Shown here: one piece after another, positions 37,640 through 51,462 of the stretch
Layout: every line of letters begins with the position of its first letter
How positions within the stretch are numbered: position 1 is the first letter of the stretch
Assembly: GCA_947034895.1 (NCBI GenBank)
Contig: OX344762.1
Coordinates: 33,770,760-33,834,759, forward strand
Length of the DNA: 64,000 bases
Direction: 5' to 3'
Source: Rhytidiadelphus loreus
Taxonomy: Eukaryota > Streptophyta > Bryopsida > Hypnales > Hylocomiaceae
Position numbers and translations under genes: made by a program
The notes under the pieces: generated by a model
Database searches by the model: none
Seen by the model: only the letters and a program-made list of their open reading frames with translations
Told to the model about the DNA's origin: nothing

Positions 37640-38857
37640 CCCCTAAAGGACCAAGGCCATTCTTCTATCATTAGAGGAGTTTTTGGACCCTTGGAGGGCC
37701 GTTTCAAGCAGCTGTGGGGGAACTGTCTCCCTGCAGTTTTTGGGGAACAGCTGTTCCCAATAAAAATAGTTCAAAAAAAAAAAAAAAAAAAAGTTTTATT
37801 CTTGAAATGCAAAAAAAAACAGAAAAAAAATTTATTTTTTTCCGACGTGGAAGTTGCCATTCCACGTCTGCAAGCTGCTGCGGCCCCCTGTGAACCAGTT
37901 CCCGCAGTCTGGGAACTCACAGCCCTCCAGGGGGCTGAAATCTCCTCTAATGCAAAAACTACTCAAAAGTCAAAATTGCCAATTCTGCTGCATTCATCCA
38001 AAAAAACAAAACAAACTACTTGTTTTTAGAATTTAACCATAGGATATTGTACTTTACTAGTTGAGGATCATGTGGTAAGAATTTCATGGAGTTTGACCAT
38101 ATAGATTGGAGGATATTAGCATTCAAAGTTGAAAAAAAAAAAAAATTTTGAACACAGGCATGCAATTTCAGATGACTTTGAATGCCATTTGTGGAAAATT
38201 TTTGCACCATGGACGTTGAATTTAAAATATTTTGTCTTGAAGAATTGAGTTGAAAGTCTAGAATTAAAAAAAAACAAAAAAAAACGCTTGATTTTCATTC
38301 TTTAAAAAATTGTTAAGTAGAAGTAGGTCCAAGATTGAAAGAAAAACTAAATCGCTAATAGCTCTAAAATGGTATTGAAACACAATAATAACAAAGGTGA
38401 AATTGTTCTAAATAGAAAATTTAACCTTGTCAAACAATTTTTTTTGAAAAATTGTGAAAATTGCATTCAAAATTGCATTCTATAAGTTATATTTTCAAGT
38501 AGATACTCAAATTGCCTGAAAAACAAGATTGTTCATAACTTTCACATTACTAATCCAAATGGAATGAATCAAAGCTTCACATGTAGACAAAAATATGATC
38601 TTCAAGAAGAAAAAAATTAAAAAATTAATTTCAAATTTTTGTAGATTTATTTTTCTGCCCGGTGACGTGAAAATTATGTTTAAGATGCCATAACTTTTGT
38701 TCCCGGGCACCAATTGAAATAAAATTTATATTCCCACAAAGCTAATAAGTTTTCCTATCTTATGGGAAAGTTTCAAAAAGTTTCACTAAAAATTGAGATC
38801 ATAGGAACCTACCCGAAATCCATTTTGTCCCCCGAAGGGACAATGGTCCTTTAGGGG
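37640..38857. mobile_element. TTAA-type (piggyBac-like) non-autonomous element with best-preserved ends
   Basis: The ends are TTAA|CCCCTAAAGGACCA and TGGTCCTTTAGGGG|TTAA: 14-bp perfect terminal inverted repeats inside an intact TTAA duplication. It is 1218 bp. The left part has a G/C-rich block with inverted copies of 'gttcccc / ggggaac' and a poly(A) run at about 37774-37792. The right part matches the 27.8-kb and 56.5-kb elements. Part of its interior is the reverse complement of the 7.9-kb subfamily ('ggaatgaatcaaagcttcac' against 'gctttgaatc(a/g)ttcc'), so the subfamilies share a core. The frame at 37691-38029 is low-complexity and has no transposase motif. Confidence 0.8.
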
Positions 38858-38861
38858 TTAA

Positions 38862-41590
38862 AAAAGAATATGAATTTGTTTGTCTTGAATATTTGTTCTA
38901 TTTTTTCAATATATCATCATATTATGCATAATCTTTCTAACAGAGTAATGATTGATTAATTAATGCAATTTCAATTGAGAATATAATCTAGACAAGTTTG
39001 CAACAAATAAACATGGTGCATTTATCATTCTTCATTTCATTAAATCGATTCAAGAGAAAGTTTGTTTGATAAAGATTTGCATCATAATAATCACATGAAC
39101 AAGTAGGTACTTTAAGTAACCTGACTTATTCTTTAAAAAACACAAATTACTATTGTTCATTCATTGTTAAGACATTCACAATCACCATCGGATGCTATGA
39201 ATAGTTTGCAAATGAATGAAAGGTAGCCCTATAGTTGGGAAGATGAAGAATGTTGTGTGAGGAGTGCGTCCTTGCTATGGAATCCATTGCATCAAGGTTT
39301 TGCTAACATCTCTCCGAAGTGGAATGAGATACACAAGCTGACTGCCTCCCATGGACCTTTGGCCTTAGTGTTGAATGAGGGTACCTATGTAGCCATGTCT
39401 ATTATTGTTGTCACCGCTCCTTCATGCAACAATAACTCACAATACTTACAAGAAAACTTGATGTTTTGTAAGAAAGACAATCAAGCTAGAGTTATTGCAA
39501 AGTGAAACGTGGCTTAGTTCCCATCACATGCTTACCACATTCAAGGCATTGCATGATACCATATTGCAACATTATGCCTATGAGGTGTATTGGTATCTGA
39601 TATAGAATGCTATGCTTCATATGCTCCAAAAATTGTGCTCGTAGTTCATTAATGTTGACCACACCATTAGATCTCATCACACTACTAGATTCTTGTCAAC
39701 ATTGACTTCTCTAACATCCACAAACGCCGCACCATCTACAACTCTTTAAATGCCTCATACAAGGCGGTTCCTTCTTTAGTCCTATTATCAAAACCAAGTT
39801 TGGGAATCTATTGCTTGCCTAGGATGATCTATCATACAATTATGCCGACATAATGTAGCTAGCAACCCAATGAATCTTTTTGTAGGCTCTTTGTAATAAT
39901 GTACTCTGCAAACATTACATTATGCACTTTGTGTAAGACATTGGTTCATGATGAGGGTACATATCAACATATGCAAATATTCATTGACAATAGAAAGTTC
40001 TCTCTTTTTCCAAAGTTGTTTTCCGACAAAGATTCTTTTCTAACTTTGATTTCTGTGTGACAATTTACTAAAAAAATTCATCTCCCAAACCCTCAAAGTC
40101 CTAAATCTCTAATTTATTGTCACTAGTAGTGGGGAGAGTAGTGGAGCCCGAGTATACTAATATAGATGGACAAATGCATAGTATAGTCTACTTCTTTTGT
40201 GTAAAAGACTAGTATGCTATGTGTACTTTGTTAAAAACAATAGTCTTAAAATCAATTTAAAAAATAAAAAGCATTTATTAGCACATTGAAAAATAAAATA
40301 AACATAAAATCAAGCTCTAGTTTCTTTAAATTAATTTATCTCAAAGATTTGGAATTTCAAAAATCAAATTTTAAAGCAAGAGTTACCAAATTTGCTCCAA
40401 CTTTGATTGTAAATTTTTTTAATTTTAATCTTAGTCTAAAAATTTCATTTTAAGACACATTCAAAAAAAATTTACAAATATTTTTCTAAAAGTAGATAAA
40501 CATTTGAAATAAACAATGAATACATAACAATTTAATTCAAAAATGAAATGATCACTTAATGAATTTATTTCTTGAATTCCATCAACAACCTTCTGAACTC
40601 ACATGCTTCCAGAGGCCTCAAATATCTTCTAATGTAGTATATGAGTTGTGATATGGGGACCTTCTACACTAGGATATTTGGGGTGCACTTCTACATTGGA
40701 AACTCAACTGGAAATGTAGTGTTTTAAAAATATCTAATATATTTGTGAGAATAAAATCAACCTTTTCTTGAAATTTTTGGTGATGATATCTGAAGACAAA
40801 CCTTCATAAACTTCATAAACTATAAATTGATTTTTGCTCTAAAGTTAATATTCTATTAATCTATTTTCATCCACAATTTTTTTGGAAAATCTCAAAAGTT
40901 GCCATTGAGACCAAAAAAAAAGGTTTATCCTATTGTCCATTCATCCAAACTTTCTTTTTGAATGTTCAATATTAAAATAAAATATCAAGATATGAAATTA
41001 TTCTCTATTTTTAATTACTCTTATATAAGGTCCTATATTCAAGATGCATGGTCAACATCTTCTAGATTGGTACTTGTGTGGATGAAGTGTACAAGACATT
41101 TAGTATCTTATTCATTTCTTATTACTTTATCCTTCACAATGAATACTCATTGGTATGAAAAGCATGTAAATACCAAAAAACTTAGAATATATAGTTGCTT
41201 GTTGATTTTGGATAGACAAAAAGTAAATGCATTTGAAGAAGTTCGAGTAGGGCCTTGTGTATTCAAAAAGCAAGCCAACACTAACTAAGGAAGGAGCCAT
41301 CCATTAATTGACCAAGTTGTAAATGCGTTTACTATCTAGTAGGAATGACTAAAATGTTCCTTGAAATATTGAGTACAATCATTGATGAGTTTGGTAGGCT
41401 TAAAAGAACAATTTATGGACATCCTATCTTAGGAAAACATGTATGTAGCCCTTGTGCCAAAGAACATGACTATAACGTTTCGTAGGGTGTCTACTTGCTG
41501 ACTTTGGACTGAACGCAAGAAACGTTAGGATCAATAGAAGCTTGATGTGAGGAAGTTTGAGAAGAGCTTTCATGCTTGTTTTAGTAGCGA
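38862..41590. other. Intergenic DNA with possible decayed coding fragments
   Basis: The segment 39257-39680 is less AT-rich than its surroundings and has overlapping frames on both strands (39257-39505 plus, 39492-39680 minus; the latter includes MQCLECGKHVMG). Neither starts or ends at convincing signals, and neither is recognised. From 40150 to 41590 the sequence is AT-rich; the frame at 40962-41288 (+) is AT-driven. Confidence 0.3.
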
Positions 41591-41599
41591 TCGATCGAC

Positions 41600-41645
41600 A
41601 CTAGCTTTGTGCCCTCTCTCTCTCCCTCTTTCTCTCCCTCTTTCT
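41600..41645. repeat. (CT)-rich pyrimidine tract
   Basis: A 'ctctctctctccctctttctctccctcttt' run marks the left side of the GC-balanced zone that precedes the peroxidase gene. Confidence 0.85.
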
Positions 41646-43742
41646 GACTGATAGGATGAATCAGTGTAGCTTGGAATCATCTGAAGGATGCTACAGACTC
41701 CCAATAATTTTCAGGTACTACCTGATGGGACGGTTGGCAATTCTGGACCCTCCTCAAGCTGGTGGTGTTTTCCATCCACTTGCACTTTGAGCTAAACGGT
41801 TTGACTTCCAAGTTCGGAAGGCCAGCCCTCATCGACTCTTTTGGAAACACCTGGAATGGACCCACAATTAAAGCAGGCGACTTAATTGGGTCCGTTTGAG
41901 ACTTTGAGTGCATTATTACGGTTACTGTATATGGAGTAGTATTCTATGCTTGGATGACATGCATCAGTGAGGCCGTTTTTGCATGAACGGAGTTGAAAGG
42001 GATCTCCAATAATGCTTGCTTGCTTATTAGTACCCTGTTTGTAAAATTCTGTTGATCGATCAGAAAGGCAGCCCGATCGAGGCCGGGAGTAGGCGAGAAG
42101 AGTGACTTTCGATTCTGAGGGTTCTCAATTTTCCAGATCTTAACCTTAACGAAACATGGAATTAACAGTAGGCCGGAATGACGGATTAATATTCATTGTA
42201 TGATCAATTAGTAAAAACTTTAGAAAAGAAGTGACGAAATTCAGTTCAAGAATCAAGAGGTCCTTTTATCGAGAACCTCAAATCTATACCTGACCTTGTT
42301 TTGAAAGAGGGTACTGTGCACTTCAATGTCACAATTTTGGCACTCTGAAACAAACGAAATTGTGTAATGTGACCATATTATTATGCTTGTTTCTGTTGAT
42401 GAGAGTCACTCAGTCTGAAAATCTTCATGTTGGATCACTAATGAAAAAGAACCGTAAGTTGGTGTTTGGGCATGAATTGAAAGTCTTCAACTTGCATGTA
42501 TGAGGAAGCATATATAAGACTCTACTTATGATACATTCAACGTAACAGCTGCGCATAGAATGCCTCTACCTACCCTGAATTGCGCGCATGAGGAGCTGCT
42601 GTGGTCAACTACAGGCTCATCTTCAGTTATGATGGAGTTTTTCGGAGTGCCAAGATAGACTGATAGAGAGATCCAAAACTCTAAAACCAGGGAACGGTGT
42701 AGGGCTTTAACGAGTGTGAAGACAGGCAATTAGAATTGGCAAACATCTATCTATCTATCTTCCTGTGGAGTCACATAGCATGTACGTCCGCATCACTACA
42801 GTAATGCTTCTTCAGTTCAGTAATATATATAATTCAGTTAATTCAAGGTGGCTTGATTAGTTTTCTTTCGAAACCTTGCAAGTGGCCGGTCAAGTTGACT
42901 AGAAGTCAACTTAGTCAAACACGCGTATGCATAGAATTACATGTCAATTGCATGAATTTTGGAGCATTATGGCAGGAATTGGGGTGAAGCTGTGAAGCTG
43001 AAGGAAGTCTTCAAATTATTGTCGTATGTGTTGCCTTGACGACTCCTTGGACTAGCTCTCAGCAAGCTAGCGATTCGCACGGGATACTAAACCAGTGCAC
43101 AGTTTCACACTGATTCCACTCCTTTGGATTCTTGCCTGAAGATTTGAGTCATCTAATTAAGTCCGGATGCTTCCTGTTCCAGCTTGGCCTGATAATAAGA
43201 GACTTAAGGAGTAAAGGTATTACTTACCAGTACTGATCTAGATCTAAGTATGGTACGACCTTTACACAACGTTAAATTAGTTTCGCATTAGTTTCCCATT
43301 AGTTAAAATTTTCTGATGTGTGTGTGCACTCATCTTGCTTGTGCACATGGAATTGAAGTGGGAATATAGCATCGCAGGAACGTTCAAGCCACACTCCCTG
43401 CTCGGCTGCTCGGCTCGAATGGAAACAACTCTTGTGTTCTCTCAACAGTCGATCCACTAGCTTCCAAAACTTTTCTACTTGCTGAATTGATCGTTGGACT
43501 CTAGTCTTCATCCGATTCTGTCTCCTTCGTCCAGAAAATTTTCTCACCAGCTAGTTAGTAGGATTAGGTTTCAGATCGGCCATGTCGATGAAACAGGTGA
43601 AACACCAAAACAGGTAGAGAATAGGGATCGAACTAGCTTCTTCTTCACCGACTATCCAGCTAGTGGATTGACACCCTAACAGACTGTAGATCGAGTTCCC
43701 TTGATTACTAGAAGACAGAGAAATATATAGAATTTGTAGGAG
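41646..43742. promoter_or_regulatory. Long 5' region of the peroxidase gene
   Basis: This 2-kb zone is of balanced composition and contains no confident gene. A strong TATA-like box (GCATATATAAGACT) lies near 42509-42522, about 1.2 kb before the peroxidase start, and an (ATCT)n microsatellite near 42750-42770. A frame ending near 41907 (+) contains FGRPALIDSFGNTWNGPTIK, which reads like coding sequence but has no start and no known family. A long 5' UTR or a separate short transcript is possible. The TATATAG just before the ATG at 43743 is too close to act as a TATA box for this start. Confidence 0.3.
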
Positions 43743-45922
<2,180 letters not shown>

Positions 45923-46168
45923 TACTGCAATCGCATCGTTCACGTCGTGCAAAAGCATGTGGGAAACTTCTGATCGATGTTTCGTAAGGATTGGATAAGA
46001 TGGATCTGTCCGTGCTTTCCCTGTGATTGCGATAAGGGTACCTTGTGAGTACAGAAGTGTGTGTAGATAAAACATGATTTTTTGTTCATCATTGTTGACG
46101 TCTCCGCGTGAACGCCATTCTTTGAATTCGGAATAAGATTTCGGAATGAGAAATAGCATGCTGAGCAT

Positions 46169-46261
46169 TTTGGGAGGGCGATGGTGGTCATGTTTCGGGA
46201 TGAGGTGCTTGTTGGGAGTAGTGCTGGGCAGGTTCGTAACAATTGCAGGCAATTGAACTAA
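46169..46261 (+). pseudogene. Duplicated 3' terminal fragment of the peroxidase
   Basis: About 30 codons beginning FGRAMVVMFRDEVLVGSSAG and ending QVRNNCRQLN stop reproduce the peroxidase C-terminus, which reads FGRAMVVMARYEVLVGSAGQ. The frame is intact, with one added Ser. The match continues into the 3' flank: 'gcatcgttcac' and 'cgccattcttt(g)gattcggaataag' occur after both stops, so the duplicated unit is about 45830-46140 against 46165-46400. It lacks the haem-binding part and cannot encode an enzyme alone, but could serve as an alternative terminal exon or be a remnant of a former tandem peroxidase gene. Confidence 0.8.
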
Positions 46262-46401
46262 TGCAATTGCATCGTTCACATAGTTCACAGGGAGGATATT
46301 ATCGATCACTAGTTTCTCAATAAGATCAGAGTGTTCCCGACAATTGTTCCGAACCCGTCTCCCCTTCAGCGCCATTCTTTGGATTCGGAATAAGAACGCA
46401 A

Positions 46402-49400
46402 CACTGCATACATTCAGATGCAGACATTGTTCCCTTTCCATTAAATTGGATTTTTCACTTCTGTCATGGGGATGAAGGTCTGTCCAGATGCTTATGCAAG
46501 CATTTTGAATCCACTAGTTAGGCAATGTAAAGTACAGCCTTAGGCATGAGAAATAGTATCACTACTAGAATTTACACTGCCTGCTACGTTCTAGAAATTA
46601 GTTACGTTCCATTGAAGCTTCTACGTTTACAAAAAAGATAGCAACATTTTCCTGAAATGAGCTACTTGTCCATTCAAAGTGGCGAACCTGATATGGGAAT
46701 GCCAGCGTGACACATGTTGAATATACTGTGTTTATAATATTTCACTGTCTCTCACCTTCCATCTGCCACGTTAAAATAAAAGGGATGAATGTCATTTTGA
46801 ATTGAACACCAAAATTCCTGAATACGCAAGCTTGCTTGAAGCAAAGTACCACTTCTAAGGCACTTTCATCTCAATGGCTGTTAAGGCCCTCAATGGCTCA
46901 ATCATGGTTCTCAAATTCCAGAGGTTTAGTAGAAATAGTCGTCAATTTCTATATTATATTGAATCCTAGGAAAACGGGTAGTATACATAATGGTCATGAC
47001 AAAGCGTGACCATAATCAATGAAGCACATTGAAGTCTAAAGCCAGCAACACTCTGATCTTATTGAGAAGTTCGACATTACTGTCTAATGAGTCAAGAGCT
47101 ACATAAGGGAAAGTCCAAGGTCTAAGCTGTCAATTCTCCATGAGGTAGATGTTGCCCCAGGTTGAGACAAAATCAGAGCACTTCATCTCCACAGAAAATA
47201 ACACAAGAAACCAACAAGTCATGGCCATGCTCTTCTGCTATTCGATTCTTCAGTCTCGGGGAATCGCTAATCCTGCAGTCCTGCACCCGGTACTAGAAAG
47301 TTGTACATGCGCGTCCAGCAGTCGACATGCACTTCACATCTTTGGCAACGTTGTACGTATGAACTAACAAGTGCAAAAGATCGGTTGAGCAACTGCGGTT
47401 TAAACAGAAAGAGAGTGGTTGACAACAGGTCTCGAGAAAAATCTCTGCAACAAAAACTAGATACTTTTGCACCTGAAGTTGCGAGGACTATTTGCTATAT
47501 ATGCCCTTAATGGGTTTGAGAACCCCCATTGCCAAGAATCAAGGACGAGCCATTACTCCGACTTGCAGAGCATTCGCCAATCCTAGGCACAGACTAACAC
47601 CAAAATCAAGGTCCTTTGCAGCCATACTGCGTACGAACAATTAAGTACCCCACGAACTGCCGACTTTTGCAACACTCCCATATTAGTCACAAGAAAACGC
47701 TTGTACTACCTTTATAAAAGCCTCAAAAAAACTCTCAAGCACTCTATATTTACAACCACAACTAAGATTATGTGCACAATTTCCTGAGCAACGTACATGA
47801 AATGCAAAAAGAAATGCCATCAAGATTAACATTCATCTATCATCATGAAATTCCAAGCACAGTACTCAGCTTCTAATTGTCTTCTGCCTTTAAGTAGATT
47901 AAATTTCAGCTTTGAGAGATAGTTTAGCAATTAACTCCTTGGTTTGAGGTATTGTTGTAGGCATGCATGTAGAAATACAATGCTTCAACAAACGTAACTA
48001 ATGTTAAGCAATTGCATGCAATTGTGGATGACATGAAGAAGATGTTTGAGCAATAGTTGTGTTTGTTGAACAAGCACTCTCATTTTGAATATTGAAAGAG
48101 GGAAAGTGGGGCGCTTCAGGGCTTGAAGTAGCAATTTGATTGTAGGCCTAAACAATGAATGTAATTGTGTAGTGAGAGTTTTTTGAAATACATACAAATT
48201 TTAGCACACTTTTGTGCATAAATTAGTGTAGTGAGTTTGGTTTGGATTTTTTTTTTTTTTTATGCAGAAACTTTGAACTTGACAACTCATGCTTTGTTTT
48301 TGAAGGTAGGTTTCGTTTAGGAAATTAAGAAAGCAGTCTTGGAAATTCAATATCCTTTGAAGATTTTTTAGAATTTAAATGATATCTATATGGTTTGATT
48401 TTTTTTGTGTGTTCCATCACCTAATTTTAAACATCTCAAATAAGCTAAATTTATAAGTTTAATTTCACAAGAGCACTTTTCATCTAGAAAATCTATATTT
48501 TTGGAAAAGACAATATTTGTGCATAATCGAAAGATTTTTCATAGCAAACAATCTTTGGTGGTAGTCAAACGAGTGAACAACTTTTGTAGTAGACAAGGGA
48601 TGGTAGACGACAATTTATCATGGTAGAATAAGTTCCAATATTCTTTATTTTTGGATACTCCCAAAGTCCTTTAGATGTCCTACATGTCCAAACATCTAAC
48701 ATCCAAACAACCTTGGATCCAACACCCTATTGACAATTCTATGCTACAAAGGCAAACTTATAGGAGGTTTCAAGTAAGTCATAGTTCTAGAGATGTGCAA
48801 CTTTTGGAGGTGAAATACTTATGTTGTTTTGGTTGTGAATTGGAGGTTACCACTTTTTTTCTACCTCATTTTCTACTAACAAGTAACCTTGAACTTTGCC
48901 TTCAAACCATAGCCTATACATATATCAAAGTCATGCTTGTATAAAATGTCATATGCAAAAAAGATTAGTATACTACTCTAAAAACACAGACACCTTGACA
49001 TTTTAGAATACAACACCAATATCTCTTCCCCTACTAAAATATGGCCCACCACCATTGGTGCACAACAAGCTTCAAACATTGCGCCTTCAAAAATGAAGGA
49101 GGATATGAATGCAAAAACTAAACTCAAATGCCCTTAAACTACCATATTGGTTCACATTTTAGAATTTGAACATTTTGCTTGAATTTGCAAGTCTAAAAGT
49201 ATTAGTACTTTAGATTGAACTAAAATTATCAATTAAGAATTTTTTTAGTACATAGAAATAGGAACATACGGAGGTTAGGGTGAAAATCTAAAATATACAA
49301 CTAGGAGAAAATAGGGGGAAAATTCTAGGAAAAAATAGGGATTTAAAACTAAAAAGACATCAAGCAAGATTTGGTAGAATAACCAAATTAGGCAATGATA

Positions 49401-49430
49401 AATGATGTGTTAAGCAAAATTGCGTAGAGT
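46402..49430. other. Intergenic DNA, no gene recognised
   Basis: The part 46560-47950 is of balanced composition with motif-less frames (47149-47367, 47301-47510 on plus). A CACTA-like terminus (CACTACTAGAATTTAC) occurs at 46560 but no matching end was found. From 48200 the sequence is AT-rich with small motif-less frames. Confidence 0.4.
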
Positions 49431-49454
49431 AACCAAATTAGGCTAATGATCAAA

Positions 49455-49590
49455 TAAAAAATAAAATAAAATAAAATAAAATAATAATAATAATAATAAT
49501 AAAATAAAAAAATAAAATTTAAATAAAAAAATAAAATTTAAATAAAAAAATAAAATTTAAATAAAAAATTTAAATTTAAATAAAATGAAA
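49455..49590. repeat. A/T simple-repeat block (AATAAAA and ATTTAAATAAAAA arrays)
   Basis: Runs of 'ataaaataaaataaaata', 'aataataataat' and about four copies of a 'aaaatttaaataaaaaaat' unit follow one another. Confidence 0.9.
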
Positions 49591-50760
49591 AAAAATACTT
49601 TGGGTAGGAAATTGGATTAGAATTAAATTGAAAATAAATAAAATTAAGAACTAAAGACTAAAAGTAAAAAATGAAGCTAAAAGTAAATTGAAAACCACAA
49701 AAATAAGAAATAAGAAAAACAAAAAAGAAGTTAGAAAGACCAAAACTACTACTAGAACATTAGAGTAGTGAGTGAAACACTAAAATAGTGATAGAAACAG
49801 TAAAGTGGGGATTTTACAAGAGGTTTGCACTCAATTGGTTCATCTATAGTAATTTAAAGTGATTTGCACTGATTTGATGTGTTTGACACCAATTTAGAGG
49901 ATTAATAGTAAATCAATGTAGGATGAAAGTAATTAGGGAAAATTAGTTTGTTAAGAAATTTCGTATACACAAAATTAGGATTTCTAATCTTCAATCAATA
50001 AGATGCAAAAAACAAGAACAAACATTGTTGACTGATCCAAATCAATCATTCCATTTGTCTTTTGATTGATTATTGTATAGATGGAGGAAGAACCACTGCT
50101 TGGAAATGCTTTGCTAGTCCCAAATAACAATCAAAAGTTGTATCTAACCAATTTGCAATGTCACAATATGCAAATGGAAGATCATTTTCACATAAAAGAA
50201 ATAAAAGGGAACTAGAAGATCATTTTGAGACAAAGTGAGTATTAATAAGACAAGCATCTTGAAATTATAATATACTACTACAACTTGCAATATTTGCAAC
50301 AATTGTGTAATCAAATTGCAAAATATGAAGAAGGAAAATAAATTGTGACCCAACATACTTCATGTTTACACTAAATGCATGGAAAACCAAAACATGGATT
50401 AAAAAATGACCATTTGTGTGATATCAAGATGAAATTGTGACAAAAGGTTGTGACAAAAGGTTATGTCACTGTGAAATTGGGACAAGATTAATAAAGTAAT
50501 TCATAAACATACATTTACAATTGAAAAGCAAAATATACCTATATTTCACATTTATTACAATCCACAAAGGTATGATATTAATGCAGACTTCCTACATATT
50601 AATTTAATAGGCTTGTAAAGTTTTATTTCAAATTGTCAAGTCTATATTTCAATGGATGAAATTACCATGTTCCTCCAAAATAAAAGAATAAGATGAATTC
50701 GTAGAATCTTTTTCATTATAGTAAAACATACAATAAAAATGGATGAATATGTTTATAAAT
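49591..50760. other. AT-rich intergenic DNA, nothing recognised
   Basis: No frame or terminal repeat of note occurs before the GC island at about 50.8 kb. Confidence 0.5.
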
Positions 50761-50779
50761 TCTACAAAAAGTTTTTGTG

Positions 50780-51300
50780 ATATAAAAGAGGTCTAGCTGA
50801 TCTCGCCACGTACCCTGCTAGCGTGGCAGCTTCCGAGGTTCCATGACGCGTCTTCTTCCCTCCCTCTTTGCACCGCAGTTTTGAATCTGCCTCAAGTTTC
50901 TTCGCAAAATTTGTCAGTGACGAGAGATTTGTTGAAATTAGCGTACTTGAATACATTCCTCGTCGGACCCCAAGTAAGAGAATTTACTACTCCTGTGGTG
51001 AAGCTTAGGGTTTCCCGAGTCTCACCCTTTCAGAACCAGCTTTTTCTGGGGTTTGGTGATCTTGCCGCATTACAATTAGTACACATGGTGGCAGTTGCAA
51101 CTCTGGAAAAGTTTTGAATTCTCTTTTTCATTCTTGAGTATTACGTCCAGGAAGAACTGTAACATTCCTCTTAGGTTTGAGAACAATCTAAGGCGGCCCT
51201 TTCACAATCCTTGATAGCTTTAGTTTTGTGTTTTGATGTTCATTTGAGGTGAGTATGTTTGTGCTCTAATGTTTTGTGGTTCTTGTAATCTTTTAGGGTA
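50780..51300 (+). promoter_or_regulatory. GC island: probable promoter and 5' UTR of a plus-strand gene
   Basis: Composition changes abruptly at about 50790 (gatctcgccacgtaccctgc), with a CACGTA core and ACGCGTC. Possible splice donors occur at 51248 (GAG|GTGAGT, a textbook site) and 51297 (AGG|GTAAGC), and a possible acceptor at 51296 (CTTTTAG). An intron 51249-51296 would be only 48 bp, short for a plant. The plus frame at 50881-51117 is not convincing. Confidence 0.35.
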
Positions 51301-51311
51301 AGCGGAAAGCC

Positions 51312-51462
51312 ATGTGTCTGCCGTGGTTATTCGGTGGTGGAGACTCAGGTCCCGACCATCGGGCTCCTTCTGCTCCGTCGAGCCAGGGAGCAGGAAATGC
51401 CGCCCATGGGCATGCAGGGGCACCTCCGTCCCGGCCTCATCATTCACGAAACTGATCGAAGA
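51312..51462 (+). CDS. Candidate small coding exon, unidentified
   Basis: This GC-rich exon-like segment lies between an acceptor-like CTTTTAG (51296) and a donor GTATGC after 51462. The first ATG, at 51312, opens a 47-codon frame, MCLPWLFGGGDSGPDHRAPS to RPHHSRN stop, which ends before the donor. A competing frame without ATG reads SGKPCVCRGYSVVETQVPTI and ends HETDRR exactly at the donor. It can splice in phase to an acceptor near 52194 (TTTCTCCAG), giving EHSYGEEAPRLP stop. I recognise neither product. Base composition strongly suggests an exon; the frame and even the coding nature are undecided. Confidence 0.35.

Noticed and set aside
37691..38029. 112-codon plus frame inside the 37.6-kb element as a possible transposase
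   Set aside because: Contains a poly-Lys run from a poly(A) tract and no DDE or other transposase motif; far too short.
46560..46580. CACTACTAGAATTTAC, a CACTA-like terminus
   Set aside because: No TAGTG-ending inverted partner or 3-bp duplication was found within reach.
51249..51296. 48-bp intron between perfect GTGAGT and TTTTAG sites
   Set aside because: Shorter than normal plant introns and there is no upstream in-frame ATG to require it; kept only as a possibility in the promoter entry.
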